From: Flectonema sp. DT1601
Taxonomy: Eukaryota > Euglenozoa > Diplonemea > Diplonemida > Diplonemidae
Length of the DNA stretch: 64,000 nt
Assembly (NCBI GenBank): GCA_964019425.1
Contig: OZ025790.1
Coordinates: 124,001-188,000 of the forward strand
Direction of reading: 5' to 3'
Under the pieces are notes generated by a model. It ran no database searches. It was not told the DNA's origin and saw nothing but the letters and a program-made list of their open reading frames with translations. The position numbers and the translations under genes are program-made. This document shows positions 1 through 11,599 of this stretch, piece by piece; position 1 is the first letter of the stretch, and every line of letters begins with the position of its first letter.

Positions 1-1735
1 GGTTTTGATAGCCTGTGTTGTCTTATTTGGTATTATTTTTCTATGAGTTCAGCTGCTTTTGGGTAGGGAATAGGAAGAGATATTTAATAGCTGTGATTTT
101 TTTTTCTCGACAACACAAAACCTTGGGTAGGAAATAAAAAGCAGACACATTTTGATCGTGAAGAAATATTTTTGTGTTTTTTTCTTTTTTTTTTTTTGTG
201 ATCATTGAATATTGTTACTTTATTTATTTGTTTATTTTTTCCCCAACTCACTCGGAGAAACATTTTTTTTTTTTTTTTTTTTTTTGTTAGTAGCATTCGG
301 AACTGTGGAAGTGACTGAGAGAGAGAGAAAACGGGAAGGAAAAAAATAAAAATAACGAACCAGAAACAAGATTCTTGGCCTCCCTATTGATCATTTATAA
401 AACACAAAAAATAATTTTGTCTGCGCCTCACTTGAACTGCAAGTCTGTTGGAAACTTAAAATTAATCTCTATTGCTGTAGTCAGTTTAGTCAGCTTTGAC
501 AAAACCGAGTTGCTAAGAAAGGATGGATTTCGTATAAAAAATAAAAAACGACGTTAGCTTAGTCAATCAAAAAAAATCGTAGGAAAACAAACAAACAATG
601 GTTTGGTTTCGGGCTAAAATTGACCACCGGGTCGGGTAGCTATTTGAGGGTCTCCAAAACTGCGGTAGAATGTTGAACCTAATCTCAAGAGAAATACTTC
701 ATTAGAACAATATTGAATGCAGTTTTTTTATAAAAAAGTTTTCAGCACCTCGTCCGACCAATTCTTCTGTTGATTGAACTGTTTAGTACAAAAGAAAAAA
801 AAAATTTAAAAAAAAAAATAGAACAAACACCCGGACGCTATTTAAAAAAGAATGAAGACGACAAAGAGGGATTAAACGTAGAGGGAAAAATAAAACATAA
901 AGTTTGCATCCCCCAAATGGAGCTACTCTTAGTCAATAATCATTTGTTTTTTTATTTTTGTATTATTTATCCAAGTCCCCCCTCCTCTCCCTTGTTTCTG
1001 TCATTCGCACATCGAATTCCCAAAAAAGGTAAATCCTCAAACACATCTAAAAATAAGAGGGGAAATATCCCTCAAACTGCTCATCAATTAAAAGGAAGGA
1101 AAAGGAACACCTCTTCTTGATGTCCCCATAGGAATCGTTAACTTGTTCTCTCGATGAGGCGACTCAGTTTCAGTCGACTACAAAAACAGTTAACTACACA
1201 ACAGAGAGATCCAACGTGACACACTTTCGGAAAAGTAAAGTGAAGCGAATATAGAAAGGTGAAATATGAGTTCTACTGTTTTAGTTCAATTGCGTAATTG
1301 GGAATTACGAAAAAATGTAAAAAAAGACATAATTGACTCTTCACCATTACAAAGAAAACAAGTCGTGCTGTATGGTTATCACATTATCCCTGGTACAGGT
1401 GAGTAGATGGGTTGTCTTTTTTTTTTTTGTTTGTTTGTTTGTTTGCTTTGAAGGGAAAGACAATTTCTTCGAACAACACAAGTCGCACAGTGAAAAAAAA
1501 AAAAATTTTTTTTCCAACTCAAGAGGTGTAAGGGAAGATTCTGCTACACAGCAGGAAAGAATAAAACAATCAAAATATAAAGTTAAACAGCAATATGATC
1601 AAGAAAAAAAAGAATAAAAAAAATTTAATTGAATCGCCAGTACGGAAAACTAAGTACAGTGATGAATTTATGCTGCTTAACTTTCATTGTTTTTCTTCGT
1701 TTCAATCAAAGTGTCTTTATACAAGTAAATGTCAA
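1..1735. other. AT-rich spacer, no gene recognised
   Basis: The stretch holds short A/T homopolymers, a GA-rich patch near 318-330 and frames opened mainly by poly-A or poly-T. Plus-strand open frames at 770-1120 and 1333-1617 translate to Lys/Asn-rich low-complexity peptides and are not convincing genes. Confidence 0.6.
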
Positions 1736-2007
1736 TTAAATCATAATAATAAAAAACCACGCTGAAATTAAACAACAGAACAGGAGGTTTGAGATTGTCA
1801 GAAAGCTACCAAAAATGGGTACTGCAGGATACGGATACTCAAATGCCTTTATAGGTACGAAGGGAAAACTACGTAAACCCTTAGCGTAATCACCGACCAA
1901 AAAAAACGAAGTAGGGGCTGCAAACATCAAAAGAGAGAATGGAATCGCGACAAAGGGCAAAAAAAGATATTGCAATGATTCTTTGCAATAGAAAACGTAG
2001 AAATATT
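1736..2007 (-). CDS. Possible hydrophobic small protein or terminal exon
   Basis: A minus-strand open frame of about 90 codons ends in TAA and encodes a hydrophobic peptide with two or three possible membrane segments and a Pro/Tyr-rich linker (KAFEYPYPAVPIFG). The frame has no ATG at its 5' end. It opens just after a T-rich stretch ending in TTTTTTAG (minus strand, AG near 2008), so it could be the last exon of a spliced gene whose first exon I cannot find. It lies just downstream of the PSP1-domain gene on the same strand. No family was recognised, and it could be a chance open frame in AT-rich DNA. Confidence 0.25.
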
Positions 2008-2104
2008 CTAAAAAATAAAAAATAACAGTAATAAACTACTACTACTCACTACCAATAATAAGGGATAAATAACGAATATGTTTCCAACTACGAACAGTCA
2101 GATA

Positions 2105-4789
2105 TCAAAATGAAGGACAAGGCTCAGATCCCATATCAATAAGCTCTCCTCGTTCACCAACTTTTGGCTGGCAGTTGTTCATCCAAATACGACAACCAAA
2201 CCTGGCATGAGCATGGTGGACGAGAGGAGCAAAGTCTGGGTGAGTTACCGAACTTGAAAAGTGAAACGTCATTTTCTTTTTATCAACTTGATACTCAGCA
2301 CGGTGCAACTCCACTGGGATTGAAGACTGCGCCACATATGATTGCATATATTCAAGAGCATTATTCTCTTCAGACACTAAGTTCCTCCAGTGGATTATTT
2401 CATCAGAGTTAGCTACTCGTTGAATTCGACATCTGTCTGACAGACGACCTCCTTGACGAGCACCAACAACAAGACCAACATCCATACCATCAGGGTGTTC
2501 AATAATAACGTGTGTTCCTGGCTGTACTTTTAATGTACTAGCGTACTCTCCTCTCCTTCCATGTTTAAACATAACAGCGAGTCTCATACAAGGACCATGA
2601 ACTGCTATTGGTTGTTGTGGTACGACTGCAGGAACAGCAGTCTGAGTCTGAATAAGAGTCATCTGCGTGTATGAATCAGGTGGTGTTGCCGGGATACTCG
2701 GTGGTGTCGAGGTAGTGTATGTAACAGGCATTGAAGGAGGTGTTGAAGTCACTGATAGCCTTCTTTCATTCTTCGCATAATTACTCATGTCACTACAATC
2801 AGATAATGATCTCCCATGAAGGAAGTTATTCGAATGATGTGTTTGATCTGATGATATTAAAGTTGGTCTACTGCAATCTGTAATGTCACTGTGAACAGTT
2901 GATGATGGAGAAGGAGGAACATTATTTTGATAATAAAAAAACGGATCCTGAGATGCATACGAACTAGCACCACTATGAATATCATACGCTCCTGTTGAAA
3001 CAGAAGAAGCACCAGAAGTATGAGACTGAACTTCAACATCATCATCACCTGTGTCATAAGGATTGTGACTTCTCCATGTTGGTGCTGATCCTGAACTCGA
3101 TCCTCCTTCAGAACCAGTTCTTGGTCTGGTCTCAACATTTAAAGGAGCAGCAACTTTCTTTCCACTGCAGCTTGTTTCTGTTGCTGCTGCCAGTGTTTTC
3201 GCAGTCACTGGAACAACAGGTTTACTAATCTGAGCCTTGCCACCAACACTATGAGAACCATATCCTCCTTGTACAAATGGAAGACCTGATCCCTTAGTAT
3301 TACTCGATACACACATTCTCGCTAATACTTTTAACATTTCCTTTCTTGCTTGACCTGTCGGTTCAACAATCCTAGCAGAGATATCATGACTGTTGTTATC
3401 TCTTCCAGTGAGGACTCTATCATGAAATTTAATAGTTGTGCAAGCTTCAATTTCAAGGGAATTGTTTGCCCACCATTGAAGCTTACCATCAACAAGACAT
3501 AAAAGTGATGTGTCTCCATCAGAGTCTTGAAAACTAATTTGTAAAACAGGTTGTGAAGAAGGAGAAGGTATTTCTGTCGGAACAGATGTAGATTTAACTC
3601 CGTTATTCGACAGCGATAACACATCTGATGAAGATTTCCTTTCCAATCCTCTTCCTTTTCCCTTAACTGATACGGGAAGACCAGTTGTTGGAATCTTACA
3701 TTTGGTTGCTAAGTTAACAATCTCTTTGACTAATGCTATTCTTTTTATTCCAACTTCAGGAGTTTCTATTTCAACTTCTTTAGTAGCAGTCATCAATGTC
3801 GATCCTTCGTAATTGAGACACGTGACAACTTCATTTTCATCTCCCTGAATCCATTCCAACCTCGATCCCTTATTTGTGTTAATAACCTTAAGTTGGACTT
3901 CTTCACCTCCTAAGATAGTAAATTTAATTTCATCTTTATTTCTGTAGTTATTCATAGTTTTTAAACGAGTTGCTCCCGGAGTTGATCTCGTGTTTGGTGA
4001 TAATCCTTGACCAGCACCGTTTGGCCATTTATTAGTTTCTCTCCATTTTTGAATTTTTAAATGAGGTGCGAGATACCCCTGAGGTTTAGCAAAAGATCCT
4101 GCGTATGGATGTCGACGTAAATCAGTAGTATCAGGAACTCTGATTACTTCTAAATCAGTTTTTGTTCTCGGTTTCCGAGTGTAATTCAATGCCATTATAG
4201 GTTGCAATGGTTTGTTTGTTGGGTTTCTTGAATCATGTCGAAGCTCCAGTATTATTGAATGTTCTTCACAAGAACTGAATGTTTTTATAACAACTAATAC
4301 GCTGCTTTGTAATTCTTGAAGGAGGACGCGTTCTACATCTCGGCATCGGATAACTCTGTTGATGGTGGCGTTGAGATCACAAATAAACAAGAATTCAGCA
4401 GTGATTGCAAGAACGCGCTCTTGTTTTCTATCTCCCTTCGATGATAAGATAATTTTGTCAACAATCCTCCAGCAGTAGCAACCAACACGAGCCATTTCAG
4501 AGAATTTTTCAGCAAAATCTGCCGGAGGACTGACCCGTCCGACAATTGGCCATTCTTCTCCTCCATCAGGGGAGCGAGTTGAGATAATTTCAAATGGAAG
4601 ATGCGACAATAAAACTGGTTTCTTCACTACCGGTGGGGTTGGTTGTACTGCTGGAGCTGATACTGTTGCTGCTGGTTCAACGCTCCCACCCTTTAGCCTC
4701 ATTAATTCATCCTTTAACTTTAACAATTCTTCATCTTTGGCAGCCAACTGAGCCAGCAGCTCATTTTGTTTCTCGCCATTTTCGGCCAT
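2105..4789 (-). CDS. PSP1-domain protein with N-terminal coiled coil and PH-like domain
   Basis: This encodes 894 residues from ATG 4789. The frame stays open upstream only through a poly-Lys stretch caused by a homopolymer, so I start at MAENGEK. Residues about 5-35 look like a short coiled coil. Residues about 80-185 form a PH-like domain (RVLAITAEFLFICD) of a style I associate with kinetoplastid proteins. The middle (about 560-730) is Ser/Thr/Pro-rich and probably disordered. The last about 150 residues match the PSP1 C-terminal region: FKHGRRGEYASTL near its start, then AEYQVDKKKMTFHF, then CRIWM. In trypanosomatids, PSP1 domains occur in mRNA-binding proteins such as the cycling-sequence-binding proteins of Crithidia, so an RNA-linked role is likely but inferred. 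A pyrimidine-rich tract ending in CCAG lies about 55 nt upstream of the start, a plausible trans-splice acceptor. Confidence 0.85.
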   Translation of the reverse strand: MAENGEKQNELLAQLAAKDEELLKLKDELMRLKGGSVEPAATVSAPAVQPTPPVVKKPVLLSHLPFEIISTRSPDGGEEWPIVGRVSPPADFAEKFSEMARVGCYCWRIVDKIILSSKGDRKQERVLAITAEFLFICDLNATINRVIRCRDVERVLLQELQSSVLVVIKTFSSCEEHSIILELRHDSRNPTNKPLQPIMALNYTRKPRTKTDLEVIRVPDTTDLRRHPYAGSFAKPQGYLAPHLKIQKWRETNKWPNGAGQGLSPNTRSTPGATRLKTMNNYRNKDEIKFTILGGEEVQLKVINTNKGSRLEWIQGDENEVVTCLNYEGSTLMTATKEVEIETPEVGIKRIALVKEIVNLATKCKIPTTGLPVSVKGKGRGLERKSSSDVLSLSNNGVKSTSVPTEIPSPSSQPVLQISFQDSDGDTSLLCLVDGKLQWWANNSLEIEACTTIKFHDRVLTGRDNNSHDISARIVEPTGQARKEMLKVLARMCVSSNTKGSGLPFVQGGYGSHSVGGKAQISKPVVPVTAKTLAAATETSCSGKKVAAPLNVETRPRTGSEGGSSSGSAPTWRSHNPYDTGDDDVEVQSHTSGASSVSTGAYDIHSGASSYASQDPFFYYQNNVPPSPSSTVHSDITDCSRPTLISSDQTHHSNNFLHGRSLSDCSDMSNYAKNERRLSVTSTPPSMPVTYTTSTPPSIPATPPDSYTQMTLIQTQTAVPAVVPQQPIAVHGPCMRLAVMFKHGRRGEYASTLKVQPGTHVIIEHPDGMDVGLVVGARQGGRLSDRCRIQRVANSDEIIHWRNLVSEENNALEYMQSYVAQSSIPVELHRAEYQVDKKKMTFHFSSSVTHPDFAPLVHHAHARFGCRIWMNNCQPKVGERGELIDMGSEPCPSF

Positions 4790-4792
4790 CAC

Positions 4793-4825
<33 letters not shown>

Positions 4826-5485
4826 CCTACTCTCCCCACCCACTGGATTATAACAAAAAATAAAAATAAAATAAACACCAAAAAAAGAAAAAAACCATAA
4901 ATTCAAATGAATATGAAGAACGGGATGTGCTCAGACTCTCCGATGAGAATTGTAATCAAAGAACGGGTTGTCCTTTCTTTCTTTTTTTTTTTTTTTTTAT
5001 TCAACAAACGTGTTAACAAAACACAAATATTATCCAACAATAATCCTCATCGAAAATAGTTTCACAGTATCTGCAGCATGTCGCCAATAGTAAGAAGGTC
5101 AGTGTGAGATAAGACAAACTTATGAAGGTATTCTAAGGCAAGGAAAAAAAAAAAAAAAAAAGGAATTGTGTGTTTATATATAACGATAATTTAATTAAAA
5201 GGGAAGAAATTTTTTATAAAAAAAAAATTGAAACAACAAGAAGTGCAGGTGCGATAAAAAATATGATAACATGCAACCACAACCACGGGATCTCAATCTC
5301 GAGTTTGTTCTTGTCTGTTTTTTTTTCGACAGTATAAAGTAGTGTGTTATATTTATGTGGTAAAACAAGATTCAGATATTCCGCACAGATCCTTCCAACG
5401 TGCTAATCATGCTGTCGTCGCTGAGGAGCGATTTGACGAAATATATAAAATAGCGATCACAGAAAAGTATTGTGACGCTCTCAAC
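4790..5485. other. Intergenic spacer with homopolymers
   Basis: This lies between two minus-strand genes. It contains a T-run near 4798-4825, two more homopolymers near 4982-4999 and 5143-5160, and a pyrimidine-rich tract (minus strand, about 4845-4910) that would serve the downstream PSP1-domain gene. No gene or RNA was recognised. Confidence 0.6.
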
Positions 5486-8400
5486 TTAACAATTAAACAG
5501 AAATGACAACTGTCCCTCAGGAATGGAACGTTTTTTAGGAGAAACAGCTCGATCAGCGACGAGGCTCAAAAACGATAAATCTCGTTGACGATGAGTTCGT
5601 TTCGAAGATGACGTCAAAACCTTCGGTGTGTTGGTTTTCAAATCATCCCACATCCTGTTTTCTAATGGAATAAAATCCGGAACTGGATCGACATCATCCA
5701 CAACATTCAAAAATGAAGAACAACAACCACACTTACTACAGGTGTGCGCTAAGTGGTTAGAATTAACTGAAGGATCAACTTGTGACCTGAAAACTACTTT
5801 TTTCAAAGAGAAGGCGGTTCCACAACAAGAAGACAACGGACAACTTGTGCAAACCACATACGACATACACACACCACATTGATATCCTACATCAGTAGGT
5901 TCCTTACACACTGAACACAAAGGACTTTGAGATCCACGAAGACAGGTCGGATTAGAATTCATTCTTACTATAGTACTACAGCTGCTGCATATAACTGTTT
6001 CAGAATGGTCAGGTGGTACAAAAGCCCATTCTCCACAGTCGCATTTCTTTAATCTCCCGTCTTGTTCAAAAGCAGCTTCACACTGAATGTGAAGTTGTTG
6101 TAGAACACCTGGACAGCCGAATGTTCTTATTTCTGGTAATCGTAATAATTCATAGCACAGAGGGCATCTTAATCCTTTTAAAGTACTAACACATTCCTTA
6201 TGAATGTGATGACCACATGAGAGCAGCATTCTAGGTGAGCTCTCAACAGAGCAGCATTGAATTGGTTTGATGTCGGGTTGTCCGCGAACGTCTGGACCAG
6301 ATCTAAAAACTGTATCAGAATTATAAGAAATATTTAAAATGTTCATCGCGTTTGTTAATTCTCCTTTCGATCCGACTAATTTTAACTCAGCAGCTCTGAA
6401 ACCATTATTTGATTCGATTTTAATATTTTCAACTCCACAAGCAGCTGACACTGCTGCTGCTACAAGACCGCAATCTGAAGTAATTCCTTTCTCTGTTTCG
6501 TTTGATATTTCACAAATTAATGAATTCTCACTTCCGAAATCATTCATTTTATTATTCAACATCTTCATGACTTCTGAAACTTCTAATGGAAGACCTTCAA
6601 CTGTACAGTCATCCCAGTTAATAATAACACTTCGGTTTGTCGATGACAGACGTTGTTTAAATTTGAAAATATCAAATCTGGTGAAATTACTTTGAAGCTT
6701 CAAAGCTTTCAAGTCTTGTCGGGTACGTCTAATGTCGAAGAGAACTGAAGTGAGTGAATCTCTCCATTCATTTTTTAAGAATGAAATTTGTTTTTCCAAC
6801 TTAAGAAGAAGGAAGTTCACATCCACGGATACAAATCTATCAAAGAAAGGAGCTCTGGTGTTCGTTTCTTTACATAGTTTTGAAAGAAGTTTAAAACGAC
6901 GAATATCTGAACACATTGGTATACATGCCTTAGTGGTGTCAAGCTTAACACGAAGTATATTGGAGTCAATATCGAAATCAATTTCCGATACCGGAAGATT
7001 TTCAAAATATAACTTTTGTTCCCTAACATGAAACACTTTATCCTTATCACTTTCAACGTCGTGAATAGTAAGACTTTGTGGTACTTCTGTTTCAGAAAAT
7101 GACTTAGCCTCACTTAGTAAGACTTCAACTTCCTGACGTAAACCTGACATCGATTGAGAACAGTTTTCTATTAATAATTTTATTTTTTCTTCAGCTCTTG
7201 TTACTGAGTCGTAGTCATCGCAATGTGATATTTGTGTTGATAAGTTCTGTACAAGAATAGTCTCACAAAGACTAATATATTTCAGCCTCACAAGAGTAAA
7301 TATTACATCATAACATCTGCTGTTATATTCATCACCGTACACGTTGGTACTTTGATCGGAAGGATGGAGTCTTTTCGACGTCGGACATAGTAATGTTGTG
7401 TGCCGACGTTGACCAACTACATCAACGTCAACAGAGAGACAGGAAGGGTAACCTGTTTCAGGATGTCCTTTGATAACACTCGACACCCATTTTCGCATTG
7501 CTTTAGAGAACGCTTTGATTGTTGGATTACCTCCGTCAGACGATTCATATTGCAGACATATAATTGCTTTCATAAAGACTCCTTTTTGACTTCTCTCGAC
7601 TCTTTCTAAGTCAGAGCTACAACCCCTCCACGAACTGTTTCCTTTAAAAGCAACACTACAGCTTCCATCTGAAGAACTCAATACAATTCCTATCGACGTA
7701 TCCGAAATCGATGAATACCGATATGTTGATTTATATGACGATGGTCGGATTCGAACTTCATCACCAATCTGAATATTATTATCAGACACTGAATCAGGAA
7801 GAAGTGTAACAGTCGTACCTGGATGGATTCCAAGTAGAGTGTTGGCGAGGTTCCAATCACTTGTTTGAAAACAGAACGGAGAGTTGAATTGTCGCAACAG
7901 ACCAGTCGAGTAGTCGTCTAAAGTAGTCCACATTAATGAGATTTGTTGTAAAGCTTCTTCGTCAGGGTCTTCAAGCTTTTGATCAATCACAGTTTTCTTA
8001 TCTACACAACTGACAGTTTGAAAACAACTCTCAGCTGCCTCAGCATCACTAAAGCCTTGATGTTTTATGAACGACTTCTTAACTCTGGAGAGTTGTTTTC
8101 GTATTTCCGAAAATACCAATCCAAGGTGATATTGTTGGTAGTTTTGTTGATATTTTTGAAAGCAATATCTGACCAACTCGATAATGGCTTCAGATTGTTT
8201 CACCGTCGAAGTGACTACTAAGTGATCGCTGTAAACATCAAGTTGTTCAGGTTTCTGTAATGGCTCCAGTAGTAATTGGAGTTTCTCAGCACACTTCATA
8301 GCAACAGGGGCTGTTGTTGGTATTGTTATTTGATAGGTTTCTGATATGTCGTTACACCGAGAGACCGCAGCAGCAACAGCACTAGACGATCCAAAGAAAT

Positions 8401-9826
8401 ATAACTTTGGACCATCATTGCTGCTGTTGTTAAGTTGCGTCTGTTCGAATTGTAAGCTTCGCAAATCGACTACTTCTAAACTACTCCAAGGTAGGATGTC
8501 ACTGTTGTTTCCATTTCCACTCAAAGCAATGTTACAAGTTCTGTCTTTCTGGTTAATACTAAGAACTTCACCACACGTGTTATCTCGACGCATTCTAACA
8601 ACATCACCAACACGAACATCAGAAACAAGAATCTCTGGATTCACTTTCCTAATATCATAAAGTAAAGTTTCACTAGATTGAACATGTTTCATTGTTTTAT
8701 TACAGGCGTTGATTACGTATAGGCTTCCTGGGCTTTGTGATAAGGGTGTTGTTAGCTTGCCTCTGTGTCTTGTAATGAATTCTATTAGATGAGAGTCAGA
8801 AGGAACAAAACTCGTCCATGACTTTGATTCTGATTCTCGTTTTCGATATTCCCAAACTGGTTTTCGGATTTCAGTAACGTAGTCATCGTAGTGGATGCCA
8901 CATCCATTCTTTGATCCAATGTATCGAAGTGACAATCCTCCTTGTGGCATCTTCTTCTGAAGAACTACAGCAGTAGGTAGCCATTCTTGAACGTAGCTGG
9001 CTCCTACACCACAGGCGCAAAATGTAATTATGCTGCCCTTTTTATACCTACGACGGCGATAAAACACTGCAGTATCTGGAAACAGTTCTCTCGCTGCATA
9101 ACATAGTTCTCTAAGATCAGAAGACAAGTTAGATAAGTGAGTGAAATGATGAGACGTTAAATCAAATATTCGTATCTTTGATGCGGCGACTTCTGCAGCA
9201 AGGACCACAGCCTCATTGTCAGAGTATAAGTCGCAGGTAGTTGTCGAGGATGTTGCAGTGGATTCTTTTTTTAAGAATGCGGCTGGTACGAGTAAATCAC
9301 TTCTAGAAAGTCTTACTCTGTACAAACACCGACTGTAACTGTAATTATATCTACGAACAGCACCACATTCAACTGCTATGGGATACCTATCTCCGATGGT
9401 ACCCGAGGCACCGGCATGTGAGGAGATTCCACTGCGGAGATGTGAATTTTGCTTTTCAAGTTCAGATGTTAATTTTTTGTCTATCCGAACTCTAACACAA
9501 ATATTATTACCGACATCTGTTTGTTGTTGTTGTGGTGTACTTTCTGGAGTGATTGTTTCATTGCTGCTGTCTAGTTGTGATTGTGTCTCTGTTGGGTTCT
9601 TATTATCGTCTTTCATAATCTTTCTGGCAGCATTTGCTGAAAGGGGTCTTTTTAGAGTTTTTACAGATCGTAGCTTTACAAGTGTTCCGATTCCCAACGA
9701 TGCACATTGCTCACTAATCCATGTTTCTACCTCTCCTGAAAACTGTTCACACCCCGCTGGGAGCTCAACTGCGAAGGTTTGATCACTTGTGTGGGAGACA
9801 CTACCACCTGACCAGTATTTCCACAT
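5486..9826 (-). CDS. Large Cys-rich RING-like protein with SH3-like segments
   Basis: This encodes 1446 residues from ATG 9826. Two segments, about 400-455 (GDVVRMRRDNTCGEVLSI) and about 700-760 (IGDEVRIRPSSYKS), resemble mind-bomb/HERC2-type SH3-like repeats. Residues about 1186-1230 form a RING-like cluster with CGHHIHKEC and CPLC. Its first ligand pair is an adjacent CC rather than C-x2-C, so zinc binding may be non-canonical. Further Cys clusters follow at about 1262-1285, 1305-1336 and 1363-1370. An E3 ubiquitin ligase is the natural reading, but the degenerate first pair keeps it tentative. The long middle (about 800-1180) matches nothing I know. A CTTTCTTCAACAG acceptor-like site lies 20 nt before the ATG. 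The coding sequence lacks the long homopolymers of its flanks, which supports an intact single exon. Confidence 0.85.
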   Translation of the reverse strand: MWKYWSGGSVSHTSDQTFAVELPAGCEQFSGEVETWISEQCASLGIGTLVKLRSVKTLKRPLSANAARKIMKDDNKNPTETQSQLDSSNETITPESTPQQQQTDVGNNICVRVRIDKKLTSELEKQNSHLRSGISSHAGASGTIGDRYPIAVECGAVRRYNYSYSRCLYRVRLSRSDLLVPAAFLKKESTATSSTTTCDLYSDNEAVVLAAEVAASKIRIFDLTSHHFTHLSNLSSDLRELCYAARELFPDTAVFYRRRRYKKGSIITFCACGVGASYVQEWLPTAVVLQKKMPQGGLSLRYIGSKNGCGIHYDDYVTEIRKPVWEYRKRESESKSWTSFVPSDSHLIEFITRHRGKLTTPLSQSPGSLYVINACNKTMKHVQSSETLLYDIRKVNPEILVSDVRVGDVVRMRRDNTCGEVLSINQKDRTCNIALSGNGNNSDILPWSSLEVVDLRSLQFEQTQLNNSSNDGPKLYFFGSSSAVAAAVSRCNDISETYQITIPTTAPVAMKCAEKLQLLLEPLQKPEQLDVYSDHLVVTSTVKQSEAIIELVRYCFQKYQQNYQQYHLGLVFSEIRKQLSRVKKSFIKHQGFSDAEAAESCFQTVSCVDKKTVIDQKLEDPDEEALQQISLMWTTLDDYSTGLLRQFNSPFCFQTSDWNLANTLLGIHPGTTVTLLPDSVSDNNIQIGDEVRIRPSSYKSTYRYSSISDTSIGIVLSSSDGSCSVAFKGNSSWRGCSSDLERVERSQKGVFMKAIICLQYESSDGGNPTIKAFSKAMRKWVSSVIKGHPETGYPSCLSVDVDVVGQRRHTTLLCPTSKRLHPSDQSTNVYGDEYNSRCYDVIFTLVRLKYISLCETILVQNLSTQISHCDDYDSVTRAEEKIKLLIENCSQSMSGLRQEVEVLLSEAKSFSETEVPQSLTIHDVESDKDKVFHVREQKLYFENLPVSEIDFDIDSNILRVKLDTTKACIPMCSDIRRFKLLSKLCKETNTRAPFFDRFVSVDVNFLLLKLEKQISFLKNEWRDSLTSVLFDIRRTRQDLKALKLQSNFTRFDIFKFKQRLSSTNRSVIINWDDCTVEGLPLEVSEVMKMLNNKMNDFGSENSLICEISNETEKGITSDCGLVAAAVSAACGVENIKIESNNGFRAAELKLVGSKGELTNAMNILNISYNSDTVFRSGPDVRGQPDIKPIQCCSVESSPRMLLSCGHHIHKECVSTLKGLRCPLCYELLRLPEIRTFGCPGVLQQLHIQCEAAFEQDGRLKKCDCGEWAFVPPDHSETVICSSCSTIVRMNSNPTCLRGSQSPLCSVCKEPTDVGYQCGVCMSYVVCTSCPLSSCCGTAFSLKKVVFRSQVDPSVNSNHLAHTCSKCGCCSSFLNVVDDVDPVPDFIPLENRMWDDLKTNTPKVLTSSSKRTHRQRDLSFLSLVADRAVSPKKRSIPEGQLSFLFNC

Positions 9827-11563
9827 GTACTACTTTTGTGTAGAGACTGTTGAAGAAAGATTTTTTAAACTAATTTGAATTTATTTCTATAAAAAGTAAA
9901 GATTATCTTTCGAAGCTGTTATTCAATTATTGGTTTCTGTGAAAATTATGAACTTTTTTTTTTTTTTTTTTAAAAACCCCAAAAAAGGGAAATGTGATTT
10001 TATTTTATTTTTTTTCTCTCCCATTTCGCAACAGCGTGAAAGTTATGTAAGAAAATGAGATCACTTAAAAAAGAAAACTGCATTGAGGAAGTAAGATTGT
10101 GAAAAACATCAAATAAATTGTTCCGTAGAAGTTAGTTATTATCAGTCAGTATCAAAAACAAAAAATTCAATCAAAAACTCGTAGGACAACTGCAAATTGC
10201 TCTGCGGTTGGTTTGTTAGAATGATTTTTTCCATGACTTTGTTTGAACAGAACACAATTGATGAAACTGATAATTATTTGGATGCAAAAAATTTCGTTCG
10301 TCTTGTTCAATACACACGAAGAACGCAATCTGAAAACAGCAGCCTTTTAGTATTAGTGAAAAAATTGTTTGTTTTTTTTAAAATAAATTTGCCCACGTGG
10401 GTTAGGTATGCGAAGCTTTTTTTTTTTTTTTTTTTTTTTCTTCTTCTTTTTTTGTTTTCTTTTCCGACTTTTCACAAATGATGTTGTTCGGAGAAAGGAG
10501 GGAGAAAAAAAAAAAAAGAAGAAGAAAGAAAAAAATAAGGAAAAAAAAAAATCATATTTAAACTAAACTAAAAAACAAGAGACGTAATTTGTTCATCATT
10601 TGTACTCACCGCAACATAGTGCACTTGAATATCAACAGGTTCTTTTTTTGAAAAGTAAGCGGTTTCCCAATATCTGCAAGAGGCTGATTGGGTTCAACAC
10701 AAAATCCCGACCGTGAGATGGTACCAACTTGCCGAGTAACGACCACGAACTGATTCTTTAATACGTATTTCAACGACGGAAATAAAAAAAATAATAAAAA
10801 TAAAAAAAAAAAAAAACAGAAAATAACCAAAATTAACAATTTTTTCACCCGCGGAAAAAAAAAAAATAAAAACAAAACACAACACCATGTGAGTGTCATT
10901 CCGTCTTCACGGAAAGACAATAATTCTGAGATTGGATTATGCAACACTCATATTGAATAACCTCCTTCACAAAGAAAGAAGAAAAAAAAAAATTAACAAC
11001 ATCAACAAACAGAAAATAAATAAAACAAATAAATGATTTTGTTTTTTGCGCACTGAGCCTGCTCGACATTCCCAAGGTTAAGAAGAAGATGAATAGCAAG
11101 CTCCCTTAGGTTTTAGATTTATAAAGTAAATCAAAACTACTTCCTCACATAATGTCATTCGCCTGCAAGGTGATATGAGCTAATCGCTAGCGATGCAACC
11201 AGTGTGGCTTCATGTATGCCAATATAAAAAAATAAAAAAAAAAAATGTAATGAGTAGTAATAATTTTTTTAGGTATTAATACAAAATGAATACCAAAAGT
11301 GCTTGACTGAAAAAAAAAAATATTACAGACCAGCACAAAGGGGGAAAACCCTAAAGACAGAAAACACAATCTGACAACTTCAGACATTTTTTTTTTTAAA
11401 AAAAAAAAAAAAAAGAAAGCAAAGTAAAGTAAAAGTAAAAGTAAAAATAAAGGGAAAGCCGATAAAGTTGAGTTTTGTTTGTGAACGAAAAAATCATGAT
11501 CTGACATCAGCTGAGAAACAAAAGCTAACAACAATCCCTAAACGCAAGTCCGTGAAATTGAGT

Positions 11564-11599
<36 letters not shown>

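Noticed and set aside
770-1120. Plus-strand open frame of 116 codons
   Set aside because: Lys/Asn-rich low-complexity translation from AT-rich DNA, on the non-coding strand, with no domain character.
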